Shown here: positions 44,778 through 54,863 of the stretch, piece by piece | Layout: every line of letters begins with the position of its first letter | Position numbering within the stretch: position 1 is the first letter of the stretch | NCBI GenBank assembly: GCA_002399815.1 | Contig: DHEJ01000038.1 | Location: 65,648-129,647 of the forward strand | Length of the DNA: 64,000 nucleotides | Direction: 5' to 3' | Origin: Acholeplasmataceae bacterium UBA4853 | Lineage (GTDB): Bacteria; Bacillota_I; Bacilli_A; Acholeplasmatales; Acholeplasmataceae | Notes under the pieces: generated by a model | The model's database searches: none | Told to the model about the DNA's origin: nothing | The model's input: only the letters and a program-made list of their open reading frames with translations | Program-made: the position numbers and the translations under genes

Positions 44778-47700
44778 TCATTCAATTGATTTACTTAAAA
44801 CATCTGAATAATATGTAGTAGTTACTTCTCCATTTGATAAAATCACATATGCTTTTATAACATTAAACGAATCATCATAAGCGAATGATCTTAAATACTC
44901 ATTTGTTGTGGGTTGTAATATAATTGATGGTACTGTAGTTACACCATCTTCTCCATTAAAGAAGTTAAAATCGATATCGGCAAATATAAACCCGAATTCT
45001 AGTATTGAAAATCCCTCTGGAAGATGAATTTGTCCTAAGTACGATATCATATCTTCACGTATTACGACATTGTGTATTACAACCAGTGGTTGCTCTTCTC
45101 CTTCAGTAATCGCAGTCAATTCTCTGTCAAATAGTGCCGTAAACTTATAAATTGGATTATATGAGACGATTTGTCCATTTTCTTGCCACGCAACGAAACC
45201 TTCTGTTGTAGATGTTATAGTAACAACACTATTATAGTGAGTCATGTTATTATCAGCATATCCACCATTAACTGTTATTTCAATAGTACCATCACTACCC
45301 CAAATAACTGGTCTATTCAATGGATTCCAGTTACTATGCCAACCAGTTGGTTGCGATTCAGTTTCAGAGAATATTGTTAGACTACTTGCACCACTAAATG
45401 CTTCAGAGCCAATATTTGTAACACTTTTTGGAATTATTATTGATCCTAAACTACTTGCACCACTAAATACTCCATTACCAATTGTTGTCAATTGACTAAA
45501 TTCCTCAAACTCAATAGTTGTTAAGTTAGTTGCTGCACTAAATGCATGATATCCAATCTTCATGATTGTGTTTGGAATAAATACAGACTCCATTGTTAGG
45601 TTATCTCTAAATGCATTTGATACTATTTCAATTACTTCGTAACCATTGATGTATCCTTCAATAATAACGTTACTATCTATTGTTTCAGTTGCGCCAATTA
45701 CATAAGCCACATTATTGGACGATAGAGCATATCCTATTCCATTATGCTCAATTGATTGTTCATACCCCCATATTACAGTATTATTGGAAACCCAATTACT
45801 TTCCCATCCAATTGGTTTAGTATTTAAGTTTGTATAAATTGCTGTTGATTGATTATTGAATACATTGCTTCCCATATGAATTATACTGTTTGGTATGACA
45901 ATACTTTTCACATTATTTGACCCAGAAAATGCACTACTACCAATACTTGTTAAGAAACTATTATCTTCAAATGTAACTGATGTTAAGTTACTTGTCCCAG
46001 AAAAAGCACTACTTCCAATACTTACTACACTTTTCGGTATAACAATTGATGTGAGACTGGTTGCTCCAGAAAATGCACTATTACCAATACTTGTCACACT
46101 GTTTGGGATTACAATACTTGTTAAGTTGAAATTTCCAGCGAATACAGATGTTCCAATGTTCGTTAGGGAACTATTATCTTCAAATATTACAGTTTCTAAT
46201 CCTGAATTTTGGAAAGCGCTGCTTCCAATGTTCGTCACACTATTTGGGATTACAATACTTGTTAGACTACTTGTTCCAGAAAATGCATTACTTCCAATAC
46301 TTGTTATACCATTCGGTAATACTATTGATGTTAAACTTGTTGCTCCAGAAAATGCACTATTGTCAATACTTATTGTATCAGTAATAACTACTTCTGTTAA
46401 ACTCAATGGCAAATACATTCCGTTCGCAATGTAACTTCCTATATATGAAACTGATCCAAATATATGTCCGAATCGCGCATATGCTCCAGTAGCAGTTCTA
46501 CTTTCTCCCACAAATGGCAATGTGATACTTTCTAAACTGCTTACTCCTCTAAAAGCTGCATAGGTAATATAGCCTGCATTGGTTATAGTTACCGCTTTAA
46601 GTGTGTTTGGTATATAATACCCATTCGCATTATAACTTCCCGTGTAACTTGTTGTTCCAAAAATATACCCAAACAAACCAAGATCACCCTGTACGTTACT
46701 GAACTGACCAACGAATGGTAGTGTTATATTTGTTAAATTACTCGTCCCTCTAAATGACTGGCTTTCAATATTTGTCACACTATTGGGTATCACAATTGAT
46801 GCTAAACTACTTGCTCCTTGGAAAGCAGCTGAACGAATATGGATTGCATCTGTAATAATCACTTCTGTCAACGTGTTTGGTAAATATAAATTGCCACCGC
46901 CAATTCTGAAAACTGCATAACTATCCGTATAAATAGTAGCTCCAAATATATATCCAAATTGAGCATTGACTCCAGTTGCTGATCTGCTTTGTCCTACAAA
47001 TGGTAAGGTGATGCTTTCTAAACTACTTGCTCCTTGGAAAGCATTGCTTTCAATATTTGTCACACTATTTGGTATCACAATTGATGTTAAACTACTTGCT
47101 CCGAAAAAGGCAGATGCTCCAATGTTTGTTATACTATTTGGTATTACAATAGAAGTTAAACTACTTGCTCCAAAAAAGGCAGATGCTCCAATGTTTGTTA
47201 CACTATTTGGTATTACAATAGAGGTTAAACTACTTGCTCCAAAAAAGGTTCCATCTGCAATGTTTGTCAGTTTACTATCTGACTCGAATACTATGCTTTC
47301 TAATCCTGAATACATGAAAGCATTGCTTCCAATGCTTGTCACACTATTTGGTATTACAATACTTGTTAGACTACTTGTGCCATAAAAGGCATTGAATACA
47401 ATACTTGTCACACCGTTCGGTATCACAATTGATGTTAAACTACTTACTCCATAAAAGGCAGATGCTCCAATGCTTGTTGAATCTGTAATGATTACCTCTG
47501 TCAAGGTGTTTGGTATATAATACCCATTCGCATTATAACTTCCCGTGTAACTTGTTGTTCCAAATATGTGTCCAAATTGTACATTTGATCCAGTCGCTGA
47601 TCTACTTGATCCCACAAATGGTAAAGTAATACTTTCTAAACTGCTGGCTCCTCTGAAAGCTGACACTCCAATACTAGTTATACTATCAGGTATCACGATT

Positions 47701-50700
47701 GATGTTAAACTATTTGCTCCTTGAAATGCTTGTTCTGGAATAGTATCAATAGTTTCTGGAATAAGGATACTTGTTACGCTTCCTAGGTTATTTTGAGTTA
47801 ATGTAACATTGATGTATGCTGAATCGTCTGCAAGTTCCAATGTATGAAGTGTTGTAGGTATAAAATTGATATTATTACCGAAATAATATCTTAATTGATA
47901 GTTTGATTCACTTGATAATACTAAATGCTCGAGACTGTTTGAACCAAACAGCACTTGTGTGCCGAATGTTTGTGTACTTGCTGATAACTCTAAATATGTT
48001 AAGTTAGTCATTTGATAAAATGCTTGATTTTCGATGGTTGTAACATACTGTCCTAAAACTAAAGATACGATTGTTGTGTTCCCAGAAAACGCACCAGAAC
48101 CAATTGTTGTTACTGGCAGTCCTGCAATAGTATCTGGAATAATGAGATTTGTTTCAATACCTTGATATGATAAGACAGTAACTTCATCGTTGCTGATTTC
48201 ATATAAGATACCTGATGATAAACCAATCCATACTGCTACAAACTCAATATCTGCATTACCAAGGAATGTATATGGTAAGACAACTGGATTGCCATCTAAT
48301 GTCCATCCATCAAAAGTATAGTCTAATCTTGTTGGTGTTGGTAATTCTGAAACAACTGTTCCGTATTGAACAATAATATCTTCTAATTCATCGCCATCAC
48401 TTGTATTTAAATGAATGAAATAATCTTTTAGCTGCCAAGTTGCTGTTACGGTTAAATTCTCTGTCAAATAAAGTTCAGTAACAAGTTGATCATTTAGTAA
48501 CCATCCTGTAAAGTTATGATATTCTTTTACTGGTATTGGTAAATCAATAACAGAATTAAAGTCTGCTGTGATTGATGATATTGAATTACCACCATCGGTA
48601 TCAAAGGTTAAAGTATATGTATTCATTTGATAAACTGCTTTTACAATTAAGTCTGTTGTAACTGCCTTAAATGCTGTATCCCATTCTATAAATGTATACC
48701 CAGTTCTAGTTGGATTATCTGGTGCTAATGCATCATTTAAATATTTAACAGCTTGGCTATCGATTAATGTATCATTGTGATCTACAAAGTTTACTGTAAA
48801 CATTTCTAATGCATAATAAACAGAAAGTACTAAACTATTGTCATTTGTTACAATACCTTCATCCATATTATCTTCATGGTTTTCATTATAAACATATCCT
48901 ACATATGCCTTTAAAACAACAGAAACTATTAAATCGGTTGCCCCATCCAAAGTTTCAGATTCAAACAAGGTATATGTCCCATCTTGATTTTCCTTATAAT
49001 GATTCACAGTATATGTTGCATCATTTGCAAGCCAATTTGCATAAAGTGTCAAATCGCTTGCTACTGAGTAGACGTCACCATTTTGATAAGTGTTGTCTTC
49101 TTGGTCTTTCCAGTCAACAAATGTATAACCATCTCTAGTTGGTATTGATAAACCATTAATGTTTGAATGATAGATTATTTCTAATGTGTCATTCTCTATT
49201 TCGTTTCCACTATTGACATCCAAGGTCAGATGATAGGTATTTGCGACATAAATCGGGTAAACATCAGTATTCTCTGTGATATTTAAAAGTGATGCATCCC
49301 ATGTATCAAATGTATAGCCACTTACATCAGGTGCACTTGGTGGAACGACATTTGATCCAAATAATACATTTTTACTTTCTAATAACTCATCATTAAAATC
49401 ATAGAAATTTATCTCTAAGATGTGACGCAGGTAATAAACAGTTAATACCAATGAACCATCTGGATTAACAGTGCTCTCTAAGATATTATTTTCATTTGTA
49501 TCATCAAAGTCAAAACCATCATATGCTTTAATAAATGCCGATGCTGTTTCATCCGATGTTCCTATATATGATATCGTTTCAAACAATTCAAAAGTTAAGC
49601 CATCTATACTTTGAAGATAGTATTGAACGTTATAGGTGGTATTTGTATTGGCTTCAAAAATCGGACTTAAGATAATATCCTGCGTAATATTATCCAAACT
49701 GTGATTCCAACCAACAAATGTATAACCTACTTTAGTAGGATTTACTAATAGAGATGCTGTGCCACCATACAGTACAAATTGTTCTTTGATGACTTCATCA
49801 TCTTTATCTAAGAATGTTACGATGAAAGGTCTTAATTCCCATCTTGCATATAAAATCAAATCACTAGTTACTGGTGTTGAATTTGTAAACTGCAACCCAT
49901 TAATTGTATCGTCAATGTACCAACCAGCAAAATAAAATCCTGTTTTTGAAGGTGTCGGTAAAGTAATACTTGTTCCAAACAAAACATCTTCTAAAGTGCT
50001 GTATTCTGTTCCACCTTCAGAATTAAATACTATTTCAAACTTTTCAAGTTCAAAAACAGGTCTAATATCTATATCCTCAGTTATTAAATCAAAATCATTA
50101 TCCCATGTAACAAATACATGACCATCTTTGACTGGTAGTATTGGTTCTACTGCTGACTCACCATGATAAATTTGTTGATACGAGATGATTGCTCCATCAA
50201 AATTGTAAAAAATAACTTGATATTTATTAGGTACAGTTTGTAGATTTCCATTGATTAAATCATTGATCCACTCTTCTTCGGTTCCTTCATAATCTACATA
50301 ATACTCAGTGTAAATTTCGTATGCAGACTTTCCAGATTCACCTTTAGCACCGACTAAACTTGAAAGTTCAATTAAATTTTGCCATTCTACTTCATTTTCA
50401 TACTTAAACTGAATGTATCCGCTGGTTACTTGCAGTTGAACTGCTTGCCCATCTGTACCAGGCATTCCCATAAGTGCTGAAAATGGTACTAAATCAATCC
50501 AAATATCATCGCCGACATACTGCCACTGAATATGCGTTGCTGATACTTGGAAGATTACTTCTCTGCCATCGGTTCCATTAGATCCATCGTCACCTTTTGC
50601 GCCGACTAAGCTTGATAGTTCAATTAAATTCTGCCACTCATCTTCATTTTCATATTTAAACTGAATGTATCCGCTGGTTACTTGTAGCTGGATTGCTTGA

Positions 50701-51386
50701 CCATCAGTACCATCTTGTCCTGCTGGTCCTGTTGCTCCTACCAAGGTTGATAGTGATACTAAATTAGTCCAGTCCTCATCACCTTGATATTGCCACTGGA
50801 TATGCGTTGCTGATACTTGGAAGGTTACTTCTCTGCCATCAATACCTGCTGCACCTGTTAAATCAATGAGTGCATAAAGATTATTCCATGAAGTATCTCC
50901 TACATACTGGTATTGAATATGCCCTTCAGCTACTCGGATTGATAATTCTTTACCATCTAATCCGTCTTCACCTTTAATAGATGTCAACCACTCTTCATAA
51001 GTCATATCAATTAAATCTGCATCAACCCCTAATTGATACAAATGTTGTAATGTACTTGATAATTCACTCATGCTTTCAAGTGTGATAACTAGTGTTGTTG
51101 AAAAACCTTTAAAAGTGATTGTTATGGTATGTGTTCCCACAGTTGAAAGTTTATTATAATCAACATCACTAAGTAGTTCTTCTGATAAATTAATTGTTTC
51201 AGATGTGCCATCAGAATAAAAAACAGTAACCTGTATCGTTGATAAATCAAACTCATTAACAACATAAAAATTTTCTAGTGTATTGTCGTTGATATCAATC
51301 GAGGTTATTGTTTTATTTACGTCTTCAGTACATGCAACTAAAACTAAAACTATAAGTGCTATAGCTATGGATAGTACTTTTTTCAT
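44778..51386 (-). CDS. Giant surface lipoprotein with collagen-like, InlB-type and BspA leucine-rich repeats
   Basis: About 2200 residues. The ATG at 51386 (GGGGGAT upstream) gives MKKVLSIAIALIVLVLVAC, a lipobox with Cys19; the longer start is rejected. Modules in order: a strand-rich Ig-like domain (~25-110); about five 45-residue repeats alternating IQ-x-x-Y-x-x-x-x-x-W-x-x-L with short collagen-like G-x-x runs (~140-370); about ten InlB_B/Flg_new repeats (to ~1080); some 20 BspA-type LRR_5 repeats of the form SIVIPNSVTSIGSNAFSGAS (to ~2040); and a C-terminal domain. Such proteins are adhesins. It is the main cargo of the segment between uvrB copies A and B. Confidence 0.88.
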   Translation of the reverse strand: MKKVLSIAIALIVLVLVACTEDVNKTITSIDINDNTLENFYVVNEFDLSTIQVTVFYSDGTSETINLSEELLSDVDYNKLSTVGTHTITITFKGFSTTLVITLESMSELSSTLQHLYQLGVDADLIDMTYEEWLTSIKGEDGLDGKELSIRVAEGHIQYQYVGDTSWNNLYALIDLTGAAGIDGREVTFQVSATHIQWQYQGDEDWTNLVSLSTLVGATGPAGQDGTDGQAIQLQVTSGYIQFKYENEDEWQNLIELSSLVGAKGDDGSNGTDGREVIFQVSATHIQWQYVGDDIWIDLVPFSALMGMPGTDGQAVQLQVTSGYIQFKYENEVEWQNLIELSSLVGAKGESGKSAYEIYTEYYVDYEGTEEEWINDLINGNLQTVPNKYQVIFYNFDGAIISYQQIYHGESAVEPILPVKDGHVFVTWDNDFDLITEDIDIRPVFELEKFEIVFNSEGGTEYSTLEDVLFGTSITLPTPSKTGFYFAGWYIDDTINGLQFTNSTPVTSDLILYARWELRPFIVTFLDKDDEVIKEQFVLYGGTASLLVNPTKVGYTFVGWNHSLDNITQDIILSPIFEANTNTTYNVQYYLQSIDGLTFELFETISYIGTSDETASAFIKAYDGFDFDDTNENNILESTVNPDGSLVLTVYYLRHILEINFYDFNDELLESKNVLFGSNVVPPSAPDVSGYTFDTWDASLLNITENTDVYPIYVANTYHLTLDVNSGNEIENDTLEIIYHSNINGLSIPTRDGYTFVDWKDQEDNTYQNGDVYSVASDLTLYANWLANDATYTVNHYKENQDGTYTLFESETLDGATDLIVSVVLKAYVGYVYNENHEDNMDEGIVTNDNSLVLSVYYALEMFTVNFVDHNDTLIDSQAVKYLNDALAPDNPTRTGYTFIEWDTAFKAVTTDLIVKAVYQMNTYTLTFDTDGGNSISSITADFNSVIDLPIPVKEYHNFTGWLLNDQLVTELYLTENLTVTATWQLKDYFIHLNTSDGDELEDIIVQYGTVVSELPTPTRLDYTFDGWTLDGNPVVLPYTFLGNADIEFVAVWIGLSSGILYEISNDEVTVLSYQGIETNLIIPDTIAGLPVTTIGSGAFSGNTTIVSLVLGQYVTTIENQAFYQMTNLTYLELSASTQTFGTQVLFGSNSLEHLVLSSESNYQLRYYFGNNINFIPTTLHTLELADDSAYINVTLTQNNLGSVTSILIPETIDTIPEQAFQGANSLTSIVIPDSITSIGVSAFRGASSLESITLPFVGSSRSATGSNVQFGHIFGTTSYTGSYNANGYYIPNTLTEVIITDSTSIGASAFYGVSSLTSIVIPNGVTSIVFNAFYGTSSLTSIVIPNSVTSIGSNAFMYSGLESIVFESDSKLTNIADGTFFGASSLTSIVIPNSVTNIGASAFFGASSLTSIVIPNSITNIGASAFFGASSLTSIVIPNSVTNIESNAFQGASSLESITLPFVGQSRSATGVNAQFGYIFGATIYTDSYAVFRIGGGNLYLPNTLTEVIITDAIHIRSAAFQGASSLASIVIPNSVTNIESQSFRGTSNLTNITLPFVGQFSNVQGDLGLFGYIFGTTSYTGSYNANGYYIPNTLKAVTITNAGYITYAAFRGVSSLESITLPFVGESRTATGAYARFGHIFGSVSYIGSYIANGMYLPLSLTEVVITDTISIDNSAFSGATSLTSIVLPNGITSIGSNAFSGTSSLTSIVIPNSVTNIGSSAFQNSGLETVIFEDNSSLTNIGTSVFAGNFNLTSIVIPNSVTSIGNSAFSGATSLTSIVIPKSVVSIGSSAFSGTSNLTSVTFEDNSFLTSIGSSAFSGSNNVKSIVIPNSIIHMGSNVFNNQSTAIYTNLNTKPIGWESNWVSNNTVIWGYEQSIEHNGIGYALSSNNVAYVIGATETIDSNVIIEGYINGYEVIEIVSNAFRDNLTMESVFIPNTIMKIGYHAFSAATNLTTIEFEEFSQLTTIGNGVFSGASSLGSIIIPKSVTNIGSEAFSGASSLTIFSETESQPTGWHSNWNPLNRPVIWGSDGTIEITVNGGYADNNMTHYNSVVTITSTTEGFVAWQENGQIVSYNPIYKFTALFDRELTAITEGEEQPLVVIHNVVIREDMISYLGQIHLPEGFSILEFGFIFADIDFNFFNGEDGVTTVPSIILQPTTNEYLRSFAYDDSFNVIKAYVILSNGEVTTTYYSDVLSKSIE

Positions 51387-51695
51387 TATTAATCCCCCAT
51401 CATAAAAAAGATGCATCTATTATAATTATAACTTATTTCTTCCATTCTAATTCAATTATAGGATGTTGATTAACTTTTATTATAAAAATGTATGATGCGA
51501 ATGATTATTATAGGAGTACGAAAGAATTCAGTTTGTATATTTTTTGTGTGTTTTATACTCAAAAATTTAAAAATCTCTTAGTAGTACAAAACTATAATTA
51601 CTTTCATAGGTACTAAGAAAAATGTTTTAATGATAGTTTTAATCAAAAATATGCTGTTAGGGTCACAAAAACATTGTAGTTGTAGTCAAAATAAC
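51387..51695. other. Promoter region of the giant gene, otherwise empty
   Basis: Holds the ribosome site of the giant gene and AT-rich DNA with several possible -10 boxes. GGTCACAAAAACATTG near 51660 echoes the AAGTCACAAA of the element end. No gene was found. Confidence 0.4.
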
Positions 51696-51837
51696 TAGTG
51701 TCGAATTTTTACCATCAAAAGTCACAAATTCAATTAACTATTATCTATTGCTACATGCTATTTTTTGCTCTTTATTAGCATTATCAATTATATCTTTTTC
51801 GGCTTAATAAGGCTCTTTATACACCACTTCGACACTA
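51696..51837. repeat. Conserved ~142-bp element end (copy 2)
   Basis: Bounded by a perfect 10-bp inverted repeat, TAGTGTCGAA (51696-51705) and TTCGACACTA (51828-51837). It is homologous to 42764-42905 and likewise abuts a truncated uvrB copy, supplying the G of its TAG stop. Internal GCTA/TAGCATT motifs are again present. Confidence 0.7.
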
Positions 51838-52131
51838 AGAAATAAAGTATTCTACTCTATTTTCAGGAAATAAACTCTTAAGTTCTCCATAAAGTTGACC
51901 GGCTAGTGTTTTATTATGTGCTAAAACAAGTGTTTTTTTACCTAAACTTTGAATGATATTAGCAATTGTAAATGTTTTACCAGTACCAGTAGCACCAAGA
52001 AGGATTTGTTCTTTTTGGCCATTGTTAAAATTAGAGATTAACTTTTCTATAGCTTCTGGTTGATCTCCACTTGGTTGATACGGTGATTTTAGATTAAACA
52101 ATGATGTCACTCCCCTTACTAATTTGATCAT
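51835..52131 (-). pseudogene. 5' fragment of uvrB (copy A)
   Basis: Carries the uvrB promoter (TTGTTA-17-TAAAAT), an AGGGGAG ribosome site and uvrB codons up to VEYFIS, then TAG. Bases 51836-52015 are identical to the intact uvrB at 39743-39922 (180 bp); the N-terminal codons differ in sequence. As the outermost copy it may be the original chromosomal 5' end displaced by successive insertions. Confidence 0.9.
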
Positions 52132-52162
52132 TCGGTAAATATATAAGTATATTTAGTTAATT

Positions 52163-52582
52163 TTAACACTTATGTATATAAATAACAAGAAATTCAAAAA
52201 AACTAATGTTGACCTTGATGCCATCTTCAATTTTTAGATATTCTTGTTCAATCATATTAAGTATCTTTGCGCAATCAGCAGGGGTTATTCTCCTTATAGA
52301 TCTGTTAGTAATAACAATGAGATTTTCTTTTAATATATGAGGATATAATGTTGTCGCAATATAGATAACAAGCTTCTTTATTGTTGTTTTATAGCAGTCT
52401 AGTTGTTCCAGGTTTAAATCATGATTGTTTTCTGTTAATTCAATATATTTAAGATCATAACCTTTTTTACTTAAAAATGCATAAATAGTTTCATTTTCAT
52501 GATGTTTATCAAGTAATATCATTAATGCTCTTCCTAGACAGATTAAGCGCGTTTCTGGTGATTCTTTTCTTGATGTTTTCAT
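52163..52582 (-). CDS. Unknown protein whose 3' end overlaps the repeated uvrB promoter
   Basis: About 139 residues from ATG 52582, ten bases after GGAGGT. Helical, no signal or domain recognised. The last codons (FLVIYIHKC) are written in the TTGTTATTTATATAC sequence that forms the -35 and spacer of uvrB copy A. The natural end may have been replaced when the uvrB unit arrived, or the gene has always ended in this promoter. It follows the helicase remnant by 21 bases. Confidence 0.5.
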   Translation of the reverse strand: MKTSRKESPETRLICLGRALMILLDKHHENETIYAFLSKKGYDLKYIELTENNHDLNLEQLDCYKTTIKKLVIYIATTLYPHILKENLIVITNRSIRRITPADCAKILNMIEQEYLKIEDGIKVNISFFEFLVIYIHKC

Positions 52583-52603
52583 AATATTATCGACCTCCAT
52601 TGC

Positions 52604-54446
52604 TTAATTACCTTTGTTATCATGATAAAGATTTTTGATATTAATGTTTTGTAAGAATGATGAAGGTTTAAATGTTTGAACTTTGCCATTAATAATGCGC
52701 TCTTTAGAACTAAGCAAGTATAGTCTTTCTTTCGCTCTAGTAATAGCAACATAAAATATCCTGCGTTCTTCTTCTATATCTTTAATTGTTGTTTTATATG
52801 ATGGAATTATTCCTTCATTTATACCAGCAATAATAACTACTTTAAATTCTAAACCTTTGGCCTGATGAATCGTCATTAGTTTGACAAAGTCATAGTTTTG
52901 TTTAACCTCGTTTTCTTAATTTATTTGGTTCAGGAATTCAAGTGTTTCTTGAAAAGGATTATCAGTTATTTTAATATCTTCAAACATTTTGATAAATTCA
53001 AACATTCTATCTAATTTAATTTTTGCTTTTTCTTGTCTTAATAAATAGTCATTATATTTGATTTCACTTAATAATCTTTTTATGAATTCATGTGGTTCAT
53101 CTTGTAAAATATATTTTTCTAGAATACTAATTTTTTTAACAAACTCCTTAATATGTTCATTGTCACTTTCTAACATTTGATGATAAACACTTACACCTTT
53201 GCTGATTGCCTCTCGTTCAATGTTAAAGAACGTTGTCTCGCCAATTTTTCTATTAGGTATATTATAAATTTCTTTTAATCTTATATCATCATGATATTTG
53301 AAAAAATGATAATTCTTGATGATGATTTTAATTTCTTTATGTTTTAAAAACGAAAGACTGCCAAGCATATGATAAGGAATCTGATTTTTAACAAGTTCTT
53401 TTTCAAAATTGTTAGATATTTGATGATTACGATATAAAATCGCTATATCCTTATACAAATATCCTGCTTTAGTTAATTTTAAGATAAGTGCTGAAATATA
53501 TTTAGCTTCTTCAAAACTGTTGTTTAGTTCTGCGTAGATGACTTGATAGTTTTTTAAAAACCGCTCGAATAAAGGGTTTTATCGACTCTTTGTTGATTAT
53601 TTTTTATCAAATTATTAGCAACATTTAAAATCGAGTCATTAGAACGATAGTTTTCTTTTGGTTTAATAATTTCAGGATTTTTATTATCAATAAATGTTTT
53701 AATGTTTTCTAAGTGACTAGCTCTAAAGGTGTAAATGTACTGGTCTTGATCGCCTGCCATAAAAAGATTATTATTAACTTCTGATAGTGTTTCAAGTATT
53801 TCATATTGGATTAAATTAGTATCCTGACATTCATCAACTAAAATATATTTAGCTCTTTCCTGAATAGCTTCTTTTAAATACGGATAAACTTGCATTAAAT
53901 TTTGGAACTGATAAAAAGATCATCTAAATCCATTTTTGCATTGTGGATTAATTTTTTTTGATATTCATGAAAGATAAAGTTCATTAATACCATTTGATTG
54001 ATAGTTTCATATTCAGTACTTGTATGATTCTTGATGTTAGAAATAAATCTTAAAGCATCTTTATCGAGTATTTCTAAATTGTTATTTTTGATAATTTCTT
54101 TAATGATTTTAAGTCTGTCATCATCATCGATAATATTAAACCTATTTGGGTGTCCTACATATTTACTAAAATCATAAAGATATGAGTAACAAAAGCTATG
54201 GAATGTAGAAATATGAATTTGTTCTGCTATTTGATGATATTGACTAATTCGATATTTCATTTCATTAGCTGCTCTATTAGTAAATGTAAAAGCAAGTATT
54301 TCACTTGAGTCTACTCCATGCTCTATCAAGTTTATGATTCTATTAATTAATACTCTAGTTTTTCCAGTTCCTGCACCAGCTAACACGAGTGTATTACCGG
54401 TTAATGAATTAACCGCTTTAAGTTGTTGTTTATTTAGTTTATCCAT
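52604..54446 (-). pseudogene. UvrD/PcrA-type helicase, broken by three frameshifts
   Basis: The frames line up as one ~610-residue superfamily 1 helicase: LKAVNSLTGNTLVLAGAGTGKT (Q motif and Walker A), ILVDECQDTN (Walker B), GDQDQYIYTFRAS, ENYRSN, ILYRNHQ, and MTIHQAKGLEFKVV...VAITRAKERLYLL. Breaks: near 53890 (AAATTTAATG, one T short), near 53560 (GGTTTTTAAAAAC) and near 52905. Codons between the frames continue the family sequence, e.g. NEVKQNYDFVKL before MTIHQAKG. It is short for PcrA, so it was probably an element-borne helicase, now dead unless the frameshifts are sequencing errors. Confidence 0.85.
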
Positions 54447-54702
54447 GATTTAGATCCTCTTTTGACTCTATTCCAAAGTAACTTAAAATTAACTTTAAAA
54501 CCTCATCTTCTGTATAAACTATTTTGTTATTAAATGAATTATGAATAAACAATAACAAGTCCTTAATGTTTTTATCTTTGTTTAAAAATAAGTAATAGTC
54601 ATCAGGATATCTGATGATATGATTTGTAATAAGTTTTGGAATGATTGGTATTTCATAGTTTTTAAATCTCATAAGTGATGTTTCAATGTCATGGTAGTTC
54701 AT
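54439..54702 (-). CDS. Small protein upstream of the helicase remnant
   Basis: 87 residues, acidic and helical, MNYHDIETSLMRFKNYEI...; no known domain. AGAGGAA precedes the ATG, and the end overlaps the helicase start by eight bases, so they were co-translated. The 17-bp repeat at 54752-54768 lies just upstream and may hold the promoter. Confidence 0.5.
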   Translation of the reverse strand: MNYHDIETSLMRFKNYEIPIIPKLITNHIIRYPDDYYLFLNKDKNIKDLLLFIHNSFNNKIVYTEDEVLKLILSYFGIESKEDLNHG

Positions 54703-54751
54703 TATTTGTTTTTCCTCTTTTCTTAATGTTTAGGTTAAGTTTACATAAGGG

Positions 54752-54768
54752 AAGTGACATATAATGGC
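54752..54768 (-). repeat. 17-bp repeat TATGCCATTATATGTCA, copy 2
   Basis: Identical to the complement of 44087-44103, again just after a terminator and before a small gene. The surrounding bases are not conserved. Confidence 0.6.
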
Positions 54769-54777
54769 ATAAAAGAA

Positions 54778-54802
54778 AAAAAGAGACGACAAATCTCTTT
54801 TT
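54778..54802 (-). terminator. Terminator of the AAA-DUF4435 gene
   Basis: AAAAAGAGA (54778-54786) pairs with TCTCTTTTT (54794-54802) around CGACAAA; followed on minus by TTTC. It lies about 60 bases after the ATPase gene stop. Confidence 0.75.
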
Positions 54803-54863
54803 CTAATTATCTAAATCTAAAATATCCAAACATTGCGCATTTATAAATATAGGTAGATTAAAT

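Noticed and set aside
45895..46434. Long plus-strand open frames inside the giant surface gene
   Set aside because: They are antisense shadows of the leucine-rich repeats, with the same periodicity and no start signals.
46000..47700. Regularly repeated DNA that could suggest a CRISPR array
   Set aside because: The repeats are in frame, ~69 bases long, vary like protein repeats and encode BspA leucine-rich units.
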